Shown here: positions 1 through 5,062 of the stretch, piece by piece | Layout: every line of letters begins with the position of its first letter | Position numbering within the stretch: position 1 is the stretch's first letter | Assembly (NCBI GenBank): GCA_030596145.1 | Contig: JAUVKS010000154.1 | Span: 1-5,129 of the forward strand | DNA from: Pseudomonadota bacterium | GTDB taxonomy: Bacteria > Desulfobacterota > Syntrophia > Syntrophales > JADFWA01 | DNA: 5,129 nucleotides | Direction of reading: 5' to 3' | Notes under the pieces: model-generated | The model's input: only the letters and a program-made list of their open reading frames with translations | Told to the model about the DNA's origin: nothing | Database searches by the model: none | Made by a program: the position numbers and the translations under genes

Positions 1-1113
1 GATACAGATGTGGGAATTATTACCGCAGGAATGCCATACAATTATGCAAAGGATGTCTTTCCCGAATACTCCTATCTGAAACTGGGTATGGTTCATCCGC
101 TCCCTGTAAAATTGATAAGGGAATTCGCTTCAAAGGTAAAAAAAGTCTACGTGGTAGAGGAGCTTGATCCTTTCATTGAGGAACAGATAAAAGCGCTGGG
201 ACTAAATGTTGTCGGAAAAGAAATCTTTCCGTATGCAAACGAGTTTGACCCGGGAGTAATAGAAACCGTAATAAAGGGTAAAAAGGACAGCCCGGTAGAT
301 CTCCCACAATTAAATATCCCCCCAAGACCGCCAAATCTCTGCCCTGGATGCCCTCATAGAGGATTGTTCTATGTCCTGGGGAAATTGAAGGTATTTGTTA
401 CAGGTGATATAGGATGCTACACCCTCTCCTTCATGAAGCCCCTCGAGGGATTACATTCCTGTATTTGTATGGGCGCCAGTGTAAGTATGGCACATGGTAT
501 GAGTAAGGCCCTGAAAGATAAAGGAAAAGGGAAAGTGGTTGGTGTAATAGGTGACTCCACCTTTGTACATTCAGGAATTACACCTCTTCTAAATATGGTT
601 TACAACAAGAGCAATGCCGTCATTGTAATATGCGACAACAGGACAACAGCGATGACGGGCATGCAGGAACACCCCGCCACCGGATTTACCCTTCAAGGGG
701 AAGAGACTAAAAGCCTGGATCTCTCCACACTTGCTTCAGCGCTGGGTATCGACAGCGTCAAGGTGATAGATCCCTATGACATGAAAAATACAAGGACAGT
801 GATGAAAGAGGAGCTTTCCAAAGATGGCCCTTCCGTTGTTATATCGAAAAGAGCATGCGTTCTGCTCAAGAGGCATCAACCCGATGAAATGAAACCCCTG
901 AGAGTTGATCCAGAAAAGTGTACCGGCTGCAAGCTATGCCTGGGGCTTGGCTGTCCACCTATCTCGTGGAAAAGATTTGAAGATATGCCAGGATCCAATA
1001 TTAAGAAGAAGACCAAAAAACAGGAGGGGATTGCAGTAATCGATGCATCCTTCTGTAACGGCTGTACTCTGTGCCAGCAGTTATGCAAAGCTGGAGCAAT
1101 AGAGGAGGTATGA
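1..1113 (+). CDS. iorA: Indolepyruvate:ferredoxin oxidoreductase, alpha subunit, C-terminal part (5' truncated by window)
   Basis: This is the catalytic subunit of indolepyruvate:ferredoxin oxidoreductase, which converts aryl pyruvates plus CoA to aryl-acetyl-CoA and CO2 with reduction of ferredoxin in the cytoplasm. The reading frame is open from base 1, so the GTG at 10 is internal; 370 codons are present of the roughly 600 usual for the family. Residues 1-95 (window numbering) match the transketolase C-terminal-like domain. A TPP-binding domain follows, with CPGCPHRG at 114-121, GDSTFVHSG at 184-192 and DNRTTAMTG at 212-220; GDS and DN would form the TPP/Mg site. The C-terminus is a two-cluster ferredoxin domain: Cys307, 310, 313 and 318 (C-x2-C-x2-C-x4-C-P), then Cys352, 355, 358 and 362 (C-x2-C-x2-C-x3-C). 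This pair of motifs, one slightly altered, is characteristic of IorA. The missing N-terminal part should hold the pyrimidine-binding domain. The gene ends in TGA within an ATGA overlap with iorB. Identification is firm; exact 2-oxoacid specificity is inferred. Confidence 0.95.
   Translation, partial: DTDVGIITAGMPYNYAKDVFPEYSYLKLGMVHPLPVKLIREFASKVKKVYVVEELDPFIEEQIKALGLNVVGKEIFPYANEFDPGVIETVIKGKKDSPVDLPQLNIPPRPPNLCPGCPHRGLFYVLGKLKVFVTGDIGCYTLSFMKPLEGLHSCICMGASVSMAHGMSKALKDKGKGKVVGVIGDSTFVHSGITPLLNMVYNKSNAVIVICDNRTTAMTGMQEHPATGFTLQGEETKSLDLSTLASALGIDSVKVIDPYDMKNTRTVMKEELSKDGPSVVISKRACVLLKRHQPDEMKPLRVDPEKCTGCKLCLGLGCPPISWKRFEDMPGSNIKKKTKKQEGIAVIDASFCNGCTLCQQLCKAGAIEEV
1103..1108 (+). promoter_or_regulatory. 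Strong ribosome binding site that sets the iorB start
   Basis: AGGAGG lies inside the last codons of iorA. It is seven bases before a GTG at 1116 but only one base before the ATG at 1110 in the same frame. The spacing favours GTG 1116 as the iorB start. A GTG at 1071 has no comparable site and would add residues that merely read iorA in another frame. Confidence 0.7.
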
Positions 1114-1115
1114 CA

Positions 1116-1697
1116 GTGGAAAACAACGTCAAAAACATATTGCTGGCAGGCGTGGGTGGACAGGGAATTCTCCTTGCCGGCGAGATTATCTGTAAGGTTA
1201 TGATGGCATCCGGCTACGATGTCAAGAAGAGCGAGGTGCATGGCATGGCGCAACGGGGTGGATCTGTAACCAGCCATGTCAGGTACGGCAAAAAAGTCTT
1301 TTCTCCAATCGCCGGAAAAGGAGACGTCAATATATTGATTTCTTTTGAAAAATTAGAAACTCTCCGGTATCTGGACTTCCTGAAACCCGATGGACTGGTC
1401 ATAATAAATGATACAGAGCTATATCCGCCGTCAGTAAATCTCGGAGAGGCGACTTATCCTCAAGATATAGTGGAAACAGTTAAAAATCACTTTGAAACCG
1501 TTAAGGTGGTGAATGCATCCGACATGGCCACCAGGGCGGGAAATATAAGAGCGGCAAACACCGCCATGTTAGGGGTTTTGTCAGTATTTATAGATGCAAT
1601 CGGAATTGATACCTGGAAAAATGCGCTTCGCAAGTCCTTTCCTAAAAGGATAATAAAAGCAAACCTTGACGCTTTTGATCTCGGAAGAAAAGCTTGA
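1116..1697 (+). CDS. iorB: Indolepyruvate:ferredoxin oxidoreductase, beta subunit
   Basis: This is the small (gamma-type) subunit that pairs with IorA and belongs to the pyruvate/ketoisovalerate ferredoxin oxidoreductase gamma family. From GTG 1116 the product is 193 residues, normal for IorB. The N-terminus has the family glycine loop GVGGQG at residues 12-17, and the signature EVHGMAQRGGSV follows at 40-51. The rest is the expected alpha/beta domain, including the KPDG segment that precedes a strand reading LVIIND. The start is chosen from the strong upstream AGGAGG; ATG 1110, two codons earlier, is the alternative and would give an ATGA overlap with iorA. The gene abuts iorA and its TGA (1695-1697) overlaps the ATG of the next gene, so all three are probably on one transcript. 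No frameshift or missing motif is visible. Confidence 0.95.
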   Translation: MENNVKNILLAGVGGQGILLAGEIICKVMMASGYDVKKSEVHGMAQRGGSVTSHVRYGKKVFSPIAGKGDVNILISFEKLETLRYLDFLKPDGLVIINDTELYPPSVNLGEATYPQDIVETVKNHFETVKVVNASDMATRAGNIRAANTAMLGVLSVFIDAIGIDTWKNALRKSFPKRIIKANLDAFDLGRKA

Positions 1698-2032
1698 TGA
1701 AAATACGTAAAGTCCATGTCAGTATTGCGATTTTTTACTTCGCATTCCTCCTTATTATATGCCCCCAGGAGGCGAGGGGAGGGGAGAAATCAAAGATCCT
1801 CTCCGCCGGAAATACGGCGGATACGCGACATCTTTCTTGCGGAGACGATATTGAAAGACAATTCGAATACGCGGAGAGTCTCTTCAAAGAAGGTGATTAT
1901 TACAGGGCTATAACCGAATACAAGAGATTCATCTTTTTCTTTCCTGAAGAAAATAAGGCCGAAAAATGTTATTTCAAAATCGGTCAAAGCTATTTCAAGC
2001 CAAAGAAATGGCCAGATGCTGATGAGGCCTAA
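1697..2032 (+). CDS. N-terminal half of the interrupted TPR protein (signal peptide and first TPR units)
   Basis: This 111-residue open frame has a basic N-terminus (MKIRK), a hydrophobic core at about residues 8-21 and a likely signal peptidase I site near QEARG, around residue 28. The Cys at 22 is preceded by LII, a poor lipobox, so a lipoprotein is less likely. Residues 56-83 form a recognisable TPR unit (AESLFKEGDYYRAITEYKRF then a Pro), and residues 90-111 begin a second unit that the stop cuts short. Alone it would be an exported fragment with about one and a half TPR units and is unlikely to be stable. A TTG at 1694 could also start it but overlaps the iorB stop more deeply and adds only one residue. 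Confidence 0.6.
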   Translation: MKIRKVHVSIAIFYFAFLLIICPQEARGGEKSKILSAGNTADTRHLSCGDDIERQFEYAESLFKEGDYYRAITEYKRFIFFFPEENKAEKCYFKIGQSYFKPKKWPDADEA

Positions 2033-2065
2033 AAGGAATTTATAACAAAGATTCCTTACAGTTCT

Positions 2066-2680
2066 ATGTTAAACAATGCTCTGTATCTCAAGGGAATGGC
2101 GGAAAAAAATCTCAGGAGATACGATGATGCCCTTTCAACTTTTGATAAGATAATAAAAGTAAGCTCTGGAGAATACAGAAATAAGGCAATCTACCAGAGT
2201 GCCCTCGTTCTCGTTGATATGGAGGAATGGAAAAGGGCGAGTGAGACTTTTTCGCAAATTCCGAAAGAGAGCGTTTTGTTTCCTGCCGCAAGTAATTTTT
2301 CATCAGGCCTCGAAAATATTGATAATCTTCCCAGAAAATCCCCCGCAATTGCAGGCACCCTCGCAGTAGTACCTGGGGCAGGGCATTTATACACAGAAAG
2401 ACCACGTGACGCCCTTCTTGCCTTTCTATTGAATGGAGCCTTTATCTGGGCAGCAGTTGAGCTCTTTGAGGATGAAAAATATGTCGCAGGCGGTGTTGTA
2501 ACCTTTTTCGAACTCGGCTGGTACAGTGGAAATATCTACAGTGCTGTTAGCAGTGCACATAAATATAACAATAGAGTTAAAGGAGAATTCCTCCAAAATC
2601 TCAGGGAAAGGAGTTCTCTGTCCTATTACTATGACAATAGAAGTTCGTCCAATTATCTAATATTAAGTATGAGGTTTTGA
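2066..2680 (+). CDS. C-terminal half of the interrupted TPR protein (TPR units plus glycine-rich hydrophobic domain)
   Basis: The frame is open from 2033; the first ATG is at 2066, giving 204 residues. Using whole-protein numbering, TPR-like helices continue at 126-188 (for example RRYDDALSTFDKII). From 215 to 291 comes a hydrophobic domain that opens with SPAIAGTLAVVPGAGHLY, continues with DALLAFLLNGAFIWAAVELF, and ends with FFELGWYSGNIYSAVSSAHKYN. The pattern of Pro-Gly-Gly-His-Leu-Tyr followed by two hydrophobic helices suggests two or three membrane segments or hairpins; I cannot name a domain family with certainty. The last residues read YLILSMRF, ending in Phe, which resembles an outer-membrane beta-signal but could be chance. 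The neighbour is a YidD-like gene. As a separate gene this is doubtful because no ribosome binding site precedes 2066. Confidence 0.55.
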   Translation: MLNNALYLKGMAEKNLRRYDDALSTFDKIIKVSSGEYRNKAIYQSALVLVDMEEWKRASETFSQIPKESVLFPAASNFSSGLENIDNLPRKSPAIAGTLAVVPGAGHLYTERPRDALLAFLLNGAFIWAAVELFEDEKYVAGGVVTFFELGWYSGNIYSAVSSAHKYNNRVKGEFLQNLRERSSLSYYYDNRSSSNYLILSMRF

Positions 2681-2722
2681 ATATAACAGCTTGAAGGTTA
2701 AGGGTAAAAGACACAAAGTAGG

Positions 2723-2740
2723 GCAGGGCTTTAGCCCTGC
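2723..2740. repeat. GC-rich perfect palindrome in the TPR-yidD spacer
   Basis: Eight bases, GCAGGGCT, are followed by a two-base loop (TT) and the exact reverse complement AGCCCTGC. Seven G/C-rich pairs make it stable against an A/T-rich spacer. No T-run follows on either strand, so a classical terminator is unlikely. From memory, similar GCAGGGC-GCCCTGC palindromes are dispersed many times in some anaerobe genomes, which would make this a REP-like element; one copy cannot prove it. The following AAACTTTAAACTTTA is a short tandem repeat. The rest of the spacer (2681-2779) shows no clear promoter. Confidence 0.55.
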
Positions 2741-2779
2741 AAACTTTAAACTTTAGTTCACTTTAGGCACTTATATCAT

Positions 2780-3208
2780 ATGCAAGTCTCCCAGATTATA
2801 ATAATATTGATCGTACTTATTAGTTTAAGCATCCCCTGTTATGGGGGAAATAGCGATTTATTTGTACCATGGGCATTTAACAATCCAGGACCGGAAGAAA
2901 AAGTTGAAGCATCTTCCTCTTTACCTGGACACTTATTGACGCAAGGTGTTAAAATATTTATTAAATATATATCTCCGGTCGACGGAGACCGCTGCCCAAT
3001 GCATCCCACATGTGCCGCGTATAGCCTCCAGGCAATCAAAAAACATGGGGCTTTCCTGGGATTCATAATGACCGCAGACAGGCTCATTCACGAAAGCAAC
3101 GAAATGGACTATGCACCCCTTGTCAAGGTGGGAGATAGGCATAGATTCTACGATCCGGTCAGCAACAATGATTTTTGGTGGTATGACCGTAATAGCCTTG
3201 ACAAGTGA
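2780..3208 (+). CDS. YidD-like membrane protein insertion factor family protein with signal-peptide-like N-terminus
   Basis: YidD proteins are small inner-membrane-associated factors that help YidC insert membrane proteins. Residues 52-103 of this 142-residue product match the YidD core: KIFIKYISPVDGDRCPMHPT then CAAYSLQAIKKHG, with conserved ISP, Cys72, PTC at 76-78, Tyr81, AI at 85-86 and HG at 89-90. It differs from the common form in three ways. It starts with a hydrophobic stretch (6-18) followed by CYGG, like a signal peptide or membrane anchor. The usual RCHP after the last helix is replaced by DRLIHES, so a third conserved Cys is missing. The usual GGYDPVP end is replaced by RFYDPVSNNDFWWYD. 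Canonical YidD is about 70-110 residues and cytoplasmic. The ATG has no strong ribosome binding site; the TTTAGG about 13 bases upstream is weak. The partner is probably the preceding TPR gene. Family membership is confident, the function as a YidC helper is not. Confidence 0.85.
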   Translation: MQVSQIIIILIVLISLSIPCYGGNSDLFVPWAFNNPGPEEKVEASSSLPGHLLTQGVKIFIKYISPVDGDRCPMHPTCAAYSLQAIKKHGAFLGFIMTADRLIHESNEMDYAPLVKVGDRHRFYDPVSNNDFWWYDRNSLDK

Positions 3209-3254
3209 AAAGTGATTAATACCTTAAACATTATTCAGAAGTGATTGGAAAATA

Positions 3255-4184
3255 ATGGCAGAAGATTATTATAAGACATTAGGCGTAGACAAGAATACCA
3301 GCCTTGAAGATATAAAAAAGGCTTACAGGAAACTTGCGCTTAAATATCATCCTGACAAAAATCCCAACGACAAAAAGGCAGAAGAAAAATTCAAAAAGAT
3401 AAGTGAGGCTTATGCTGTTTTAGGCGACGAAGAAAAACGTAAACAATACGATAGCTTCGGGGCCGACATGTTCAGTCAGAAGTTCTCTCAGGAAGATATA
3501 TTCAGGGAATTCGATCTTAACGAAATATTGAGAAGCTTTGGTTTCAGTTTCGGTGGGCCGAGTGGCAAAAGGACACGATCTTACACTTATAGAACCTCAG
3601 ATCCTTTTAGCGAGATCTTCGGGGAAGAAATGCTCAAGCAGCAGCAACAGCAAATGGCCCGAAAGGGAGAAGATCTCAATTATAATATATCCATAACCCT
3701 GGAAGAATCGGCATTCGGAGCTGAAAAAAAACTCTCTGTTAAAAAAATGGGTGCAACGGAAGAGATCAATATCAAAATACCTCCGGGGATTAGTGCCGGT
3801 AAAAAATTGAGACTTGCTGGAAAGGGGCTGCCGGGTGTAAATGGCGGCCCGCCGGGTAACATGTACCTAAAAATAAATATTGACCCACATCCGATTTTTG
3901 CAAGGGACGTATGTGATGTTTACATGGAGAAGTCGATCAGCTTTTCTCAGGCAACCCTTGGTACATCAATTGACGTATCTACGCTTAACGGTTCTATCAA
4001 AAGAATCAAAATCCCTGCAGGAACCCAAAACAACACAAAAATAAGAATGAAAGGCTTCGGTATTCCTCATTTCAAAGGAAAGGGAAAGGGTGATCAGTAC
4101 GTCAGAATCACAGTAGCCGTTCCAAAAAAACTCACCAAAGAACAAACCGAACTCGTAAAAAAATTGTCTGAAAAAGGATTGTAA
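3255..4184 (+). CDS. DnaJ-family co-chaperone, class B (CbpA/DjlA-like architecture without zinc finger)
   Basis: This 309-residue J-domain protein should stimulate DnaK ATPase and deliver unfolded clients in the cytoplasm. The J domain is residues 4-70, with HPD at 32-34 and the closing YDSFG at 65-69. A linker with F/G-rich patches (FGFSFGG at 95-101) follows, then five consecutive Gln at 129-133. The two beta-rich client-binding domains run from about 139 to 300: GEDLNYNISITLEESAFG opens the first, PPGISAGKKLRLAGKG is the conserved glycine-rich stretch, and the second ends near RITVAVPKKLT. The C-terminal KEQTELVKKLSEKG is the usual dimerisation helix. No CxxCxGxG repeats are present, so it is not canonical DnaJ (class A) but the CbpA/class B type, at the family's normal length. 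ATG 3255 has a modest GGAA five bases upstream. No dnaK or grpE is nearby; it follows yidD after 46 bases and may share its transcript. Confidence 0.93.
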   Translation: MAEDYYKTLGVDKNTSLEDIKKAYRKLALKYHPDKNPNDKKAEEKFKKISEAYAVLGDEEKRKQYDSFGADMFSQKFSQEDIFREFDLNEILRSFGFSFGGPSGKRTRSYTYRTSDPFSEIFGEEMLKQQQQQMARKGEDLNYNISITLEESAFGAEKKLSVKKMGATEEINIKIPPGISAGKKLRLAGKGLPGVNGGPPGNMYLKINIDPHPIFARDVCDVYMEKSISFSQATLGTSIDVSTLNGSIKRIKIPAGTQNNTKIRMKGFGIPHFKGKGKGDQYVRITVAVPKKLTKEQTELVKKLSEKGL

Positions 4185-4393
4185 CAGCAAGAACATATCT
4201 TTTTCTCATTACACGAATAGAGAAGATTATGATTCTCGGGCTATGGCGGTAAAACAACAACGTCTGATAAGATATGTTATGTAAACTTTTGCGGCAGTTT
4301 TCTGTTTTTCATAAGAAAGGTTCATTTTGAAAATAGATTTCAAAGAATATACTCGGCAACTTGAAAGAAGTGGATTATAAAGTCTGTAAAGTA

Positions 4394-4465
4394 AAAATAA
4401 AGGGGTCACCCATTCAAGCTGAGGTCAAGTAAAAACACACCTTGAATGGGTGACCCCTTTATTTT
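4394..4465. repeat. Perfect 25-bp inverted repeat with 22-base loop (REP/MITE-like element or strong hairpin)
   Basis: The left arm (4394-4418) begins AAAATAAAGGGGTCACCC and the right arm (4441-4465) is its exact reverse complement over all 25 bases; the next base on either side does not pair. The loop is 4419-4440. Each arm also carries GGGT-C-ACCC, a small palindrome of its own. Twenty-five perfect pairs is far longer than a normal terminator stem. From memory, elements starting AAATAAAGGGGTCA are common as interspersed palindromes near IS200-like REP-associated transposases in deltaproteobacteria; no transposase is in this window. As RNA it could also end dnaJ transcription, since TTTTATCTTATCTT follows on the + strand. 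No target-site duplication is obvious. Confidence 0.85.
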
Positions 4466-4519
4466 ATCTTATCTTCGTACAAACGTGTGGAAGAGAAGAA
4501 TTTTCATAAGGGATTATCA

Positions 4520-4528
4520 GGGGGGGGG
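4520..4528 (+). promoter_or_regulatory. Nine-G homopolymer forming the ribosome binding site of the MaoC-like gene
   Basis: A run of nine G starts right after TCA and ends one base before the ATG at 4530. Part of the run can pair with the 16S 3' end (GGGGG in place of GGAGG), so it can act as the ribosome binding site. Its length makes it prone to slippage, which would change the spacing to the start. Homopolymers this long are also error-prone in sequencing, so the true count may differ. Confidence 0.65.
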
Positions 4529-4529
4529 A

Positions 4530-5009
4530 ATGGAAACTATTGGATTGGGACGATGCTGGGAAGATATGCCTATGGGTTATCAATTTAAGACTGTTGGCCG
4601 CACGATCACCGAGACTGACCTTGTAAATTTTGTTGGTACAACCGGTATGGTCGAGGTACTGTTTACCGATGCAACCTATGCTGGACAACATGCGCCAGAT
4701 GGACGACGGTTGATTCCCGGAGCGTTGGTATTTAGTATTGCAGAAGGCTTGGTTATACAGACCTCCTTACAAGGAACAGGCTTGGCATTTATTAGAATGG
4801 AATTTGATGTTAAGAGTCCCACCTTCGTTGGGGATACCATCCACGTTGAAGTCGAGGTTATGGAATCGCGACCTACATCTAAAGACCCCAATCGTGGGTT
4901 AGTGCGGACCAAAAACAAGATTGTGAATCAAAAAGAAGAGACGGTAATCACGTATATTCCCCTTCGCCTCTGTGTCGGGCGTGAGATGCTGGCTTCTCAT
5001 TGGAAATAA
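4530..5009 (+). CDS. MaoC-like hot-dog-fold protein with altered catalytic motif
   Basis: The 159-residue product belongs to the MaoC-like family of (R)-specific enoyl-CoA hydratases and acyl dehydratases, acting on acyl-CoA thioesters. The start of the hot-dog domain is YQFKTVGRTITETDLVNFVG (residues 17-36), followed by the hydratase segment at 34-51, the helix GALVFSIAEGL (64-74), and the strand VKSPTFVGDTIHVEVEV (the usual 'P-x-x-x-G-D' turn). Aligned without gaps to the family pattern (F-x-x-x-S-G-D-x-N-P-x-H-x-D), Asp is Met40, Asn is Glu42, Pro is Val43 and His is Phe45, while Asp47 is kept. Dehydratase activity is therefore doubtful; a thioester-binding or different catalytic role is possible. 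ATG 4530 is chosen because the G run precedes it and family similarity begins just after. The same frame runs back to an ATG at 4446 inside the inverted repeat, but its 28 extra residues look non-coding. A terminator follows the stop. Confidence 0.85.
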   Translation: METIGLGRCWEDMPMGYQFKTVGRTITETDLVNFVGTTGMVEVLFTDATYAGQHAPDGRRLIPGALVFSIAEGLVIQTSLQGTGLAFIRMEFDVKSPTFVGDTIHVEVEVMESRPTSKDPNRGLVRTKNKIVNQKEETVITYIPLRLCVGREMLASHWK

Positions 5010-5022
5010 TTTTTCAAAAAAG

Positions 5023-5057
5023 AAAAAGGGTTAACGGCTTTTCGTTAACCCCTTTTT
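5023..5057. terminator. Rho-independent terminator after the MaoC-like gene, possibly bidirectional
   Basis: GGGTTAACG (5028-5036) and CGTTAACCC (5043-5051) form a nine-pair stem around a GCTTTT loop. An extra C and five T follow on the + strand, fitting a terminator 18 bases beyond the MaoC stop. An A-tract on the left (5023-5027, with more A before it) means the reverse strand also reads as hairpin plus T-run, so it may serve a convergent gene on the right. Confidence 0.85.
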
Positions 5058-5062
5058 ATAAA

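Larger units (their letters stand above)
1697..2680 (+). pseudogene. Exported TPR protein with hydrophobic C-terminal domain, interrupted by an in-frame TAA
   Basis: Two open stretches lie in the same frame, separated only by TAA at 2030-2032, codon 112 of 327. They read as one protein: a signal-peptide-like N-terminus, TPR repeats, then a hydrophobic domain. The stop falls inside the second TPR unit, between PDADEA and KEFITKIPYS. In TPR and BamD/YbgF-like repeats an aromatic residue often sits at that place (for example AYKEF), so a Tyr codon TAT/TAC changed to TAA by one base is the simplest reading. The ATG at 2066 that could restart the second half has no recognisable ribosome binding site and would begin in mid-repeat. 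TAA ends both dnaJ and the MaoC gene here, so general reassignment of TAA is unlikely. The choices are a young pseudogene, an assembly or read error, or rare readthrough. The ATG at 1697 overlaps the iorB TGA and has a weak GGAAG upstream. Confidence 0.75.
4185..4529. other. Intergenic region between dnaJ-like and MaoC-like genes; no convincing gene
   Basis: These 345 bases contain no protein I can support. A small A/T-rich hairpin (TTTGAAA at 4326-4332, TTTCAAA at 4338-4344) lies in the middle. A 17-codon frame from TTG 4327 has AGAAAGG upstream but resembles nothing I know. The main feature is the long inverted repeat at 4394-4465. A possible promoter is TTGAAT at 4442-4447 and TATCTT at 4465-4470 with a 17-base spacer. 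It is only four of six at each box and overlaps the right arm. The G9 tract closes the region. Confidence 0.6.

Noticed and set aside
1071..1115. Longer iorB start at GTG 1071
   Set aside because: It would translate the second ferredoxin cluster region of iorA in another frame; the strong AGGAGG and family length support 1116.
876..1277. A 133-codon open frame on the minus strand across the iorA/iorB junction
   Set aside because: It lies wholly opposite two firmly identified genes, has no family-like motifs, and no ribosome binding site was seen.
1718..1765. Lipoprotein signal for the TPR protein (Cys at residue 22)
   Set aside because: The residues before the Cys (LII) do not match a lipobox, and a better signal peptidase I site lies shortly after.
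1716..1987. Overlapping plus- and minus-strand frames inside the TPR gene
   Set aside because: They are shadows of the TPR frame; only that frame shows a signal peptide and repeats.
3210..3246. Direct repeat AAGTGATT at 3210-3217 and 3239-3246 before the dnaJ-like gene
   Set aside because: Eight bases in A/T-rich spacer DNA is easily chance; no known operator or CIRCE-like heat-shock element is formed.
4227..4409. A 60-codon minus-strand open frame starting in the left arm of the inverted repeat
   Set aside because: Its start is a by-product of repeat symmetry, the composition is not protein-like, and no ribosome binding site was seen.
4446..4529. Longer MaoC-like start at ATG 4446
   Set aside because: The extra 28 residues run through the right arm of the inverted repeat and the poly-G tract and do not resemble the family N-terminus.
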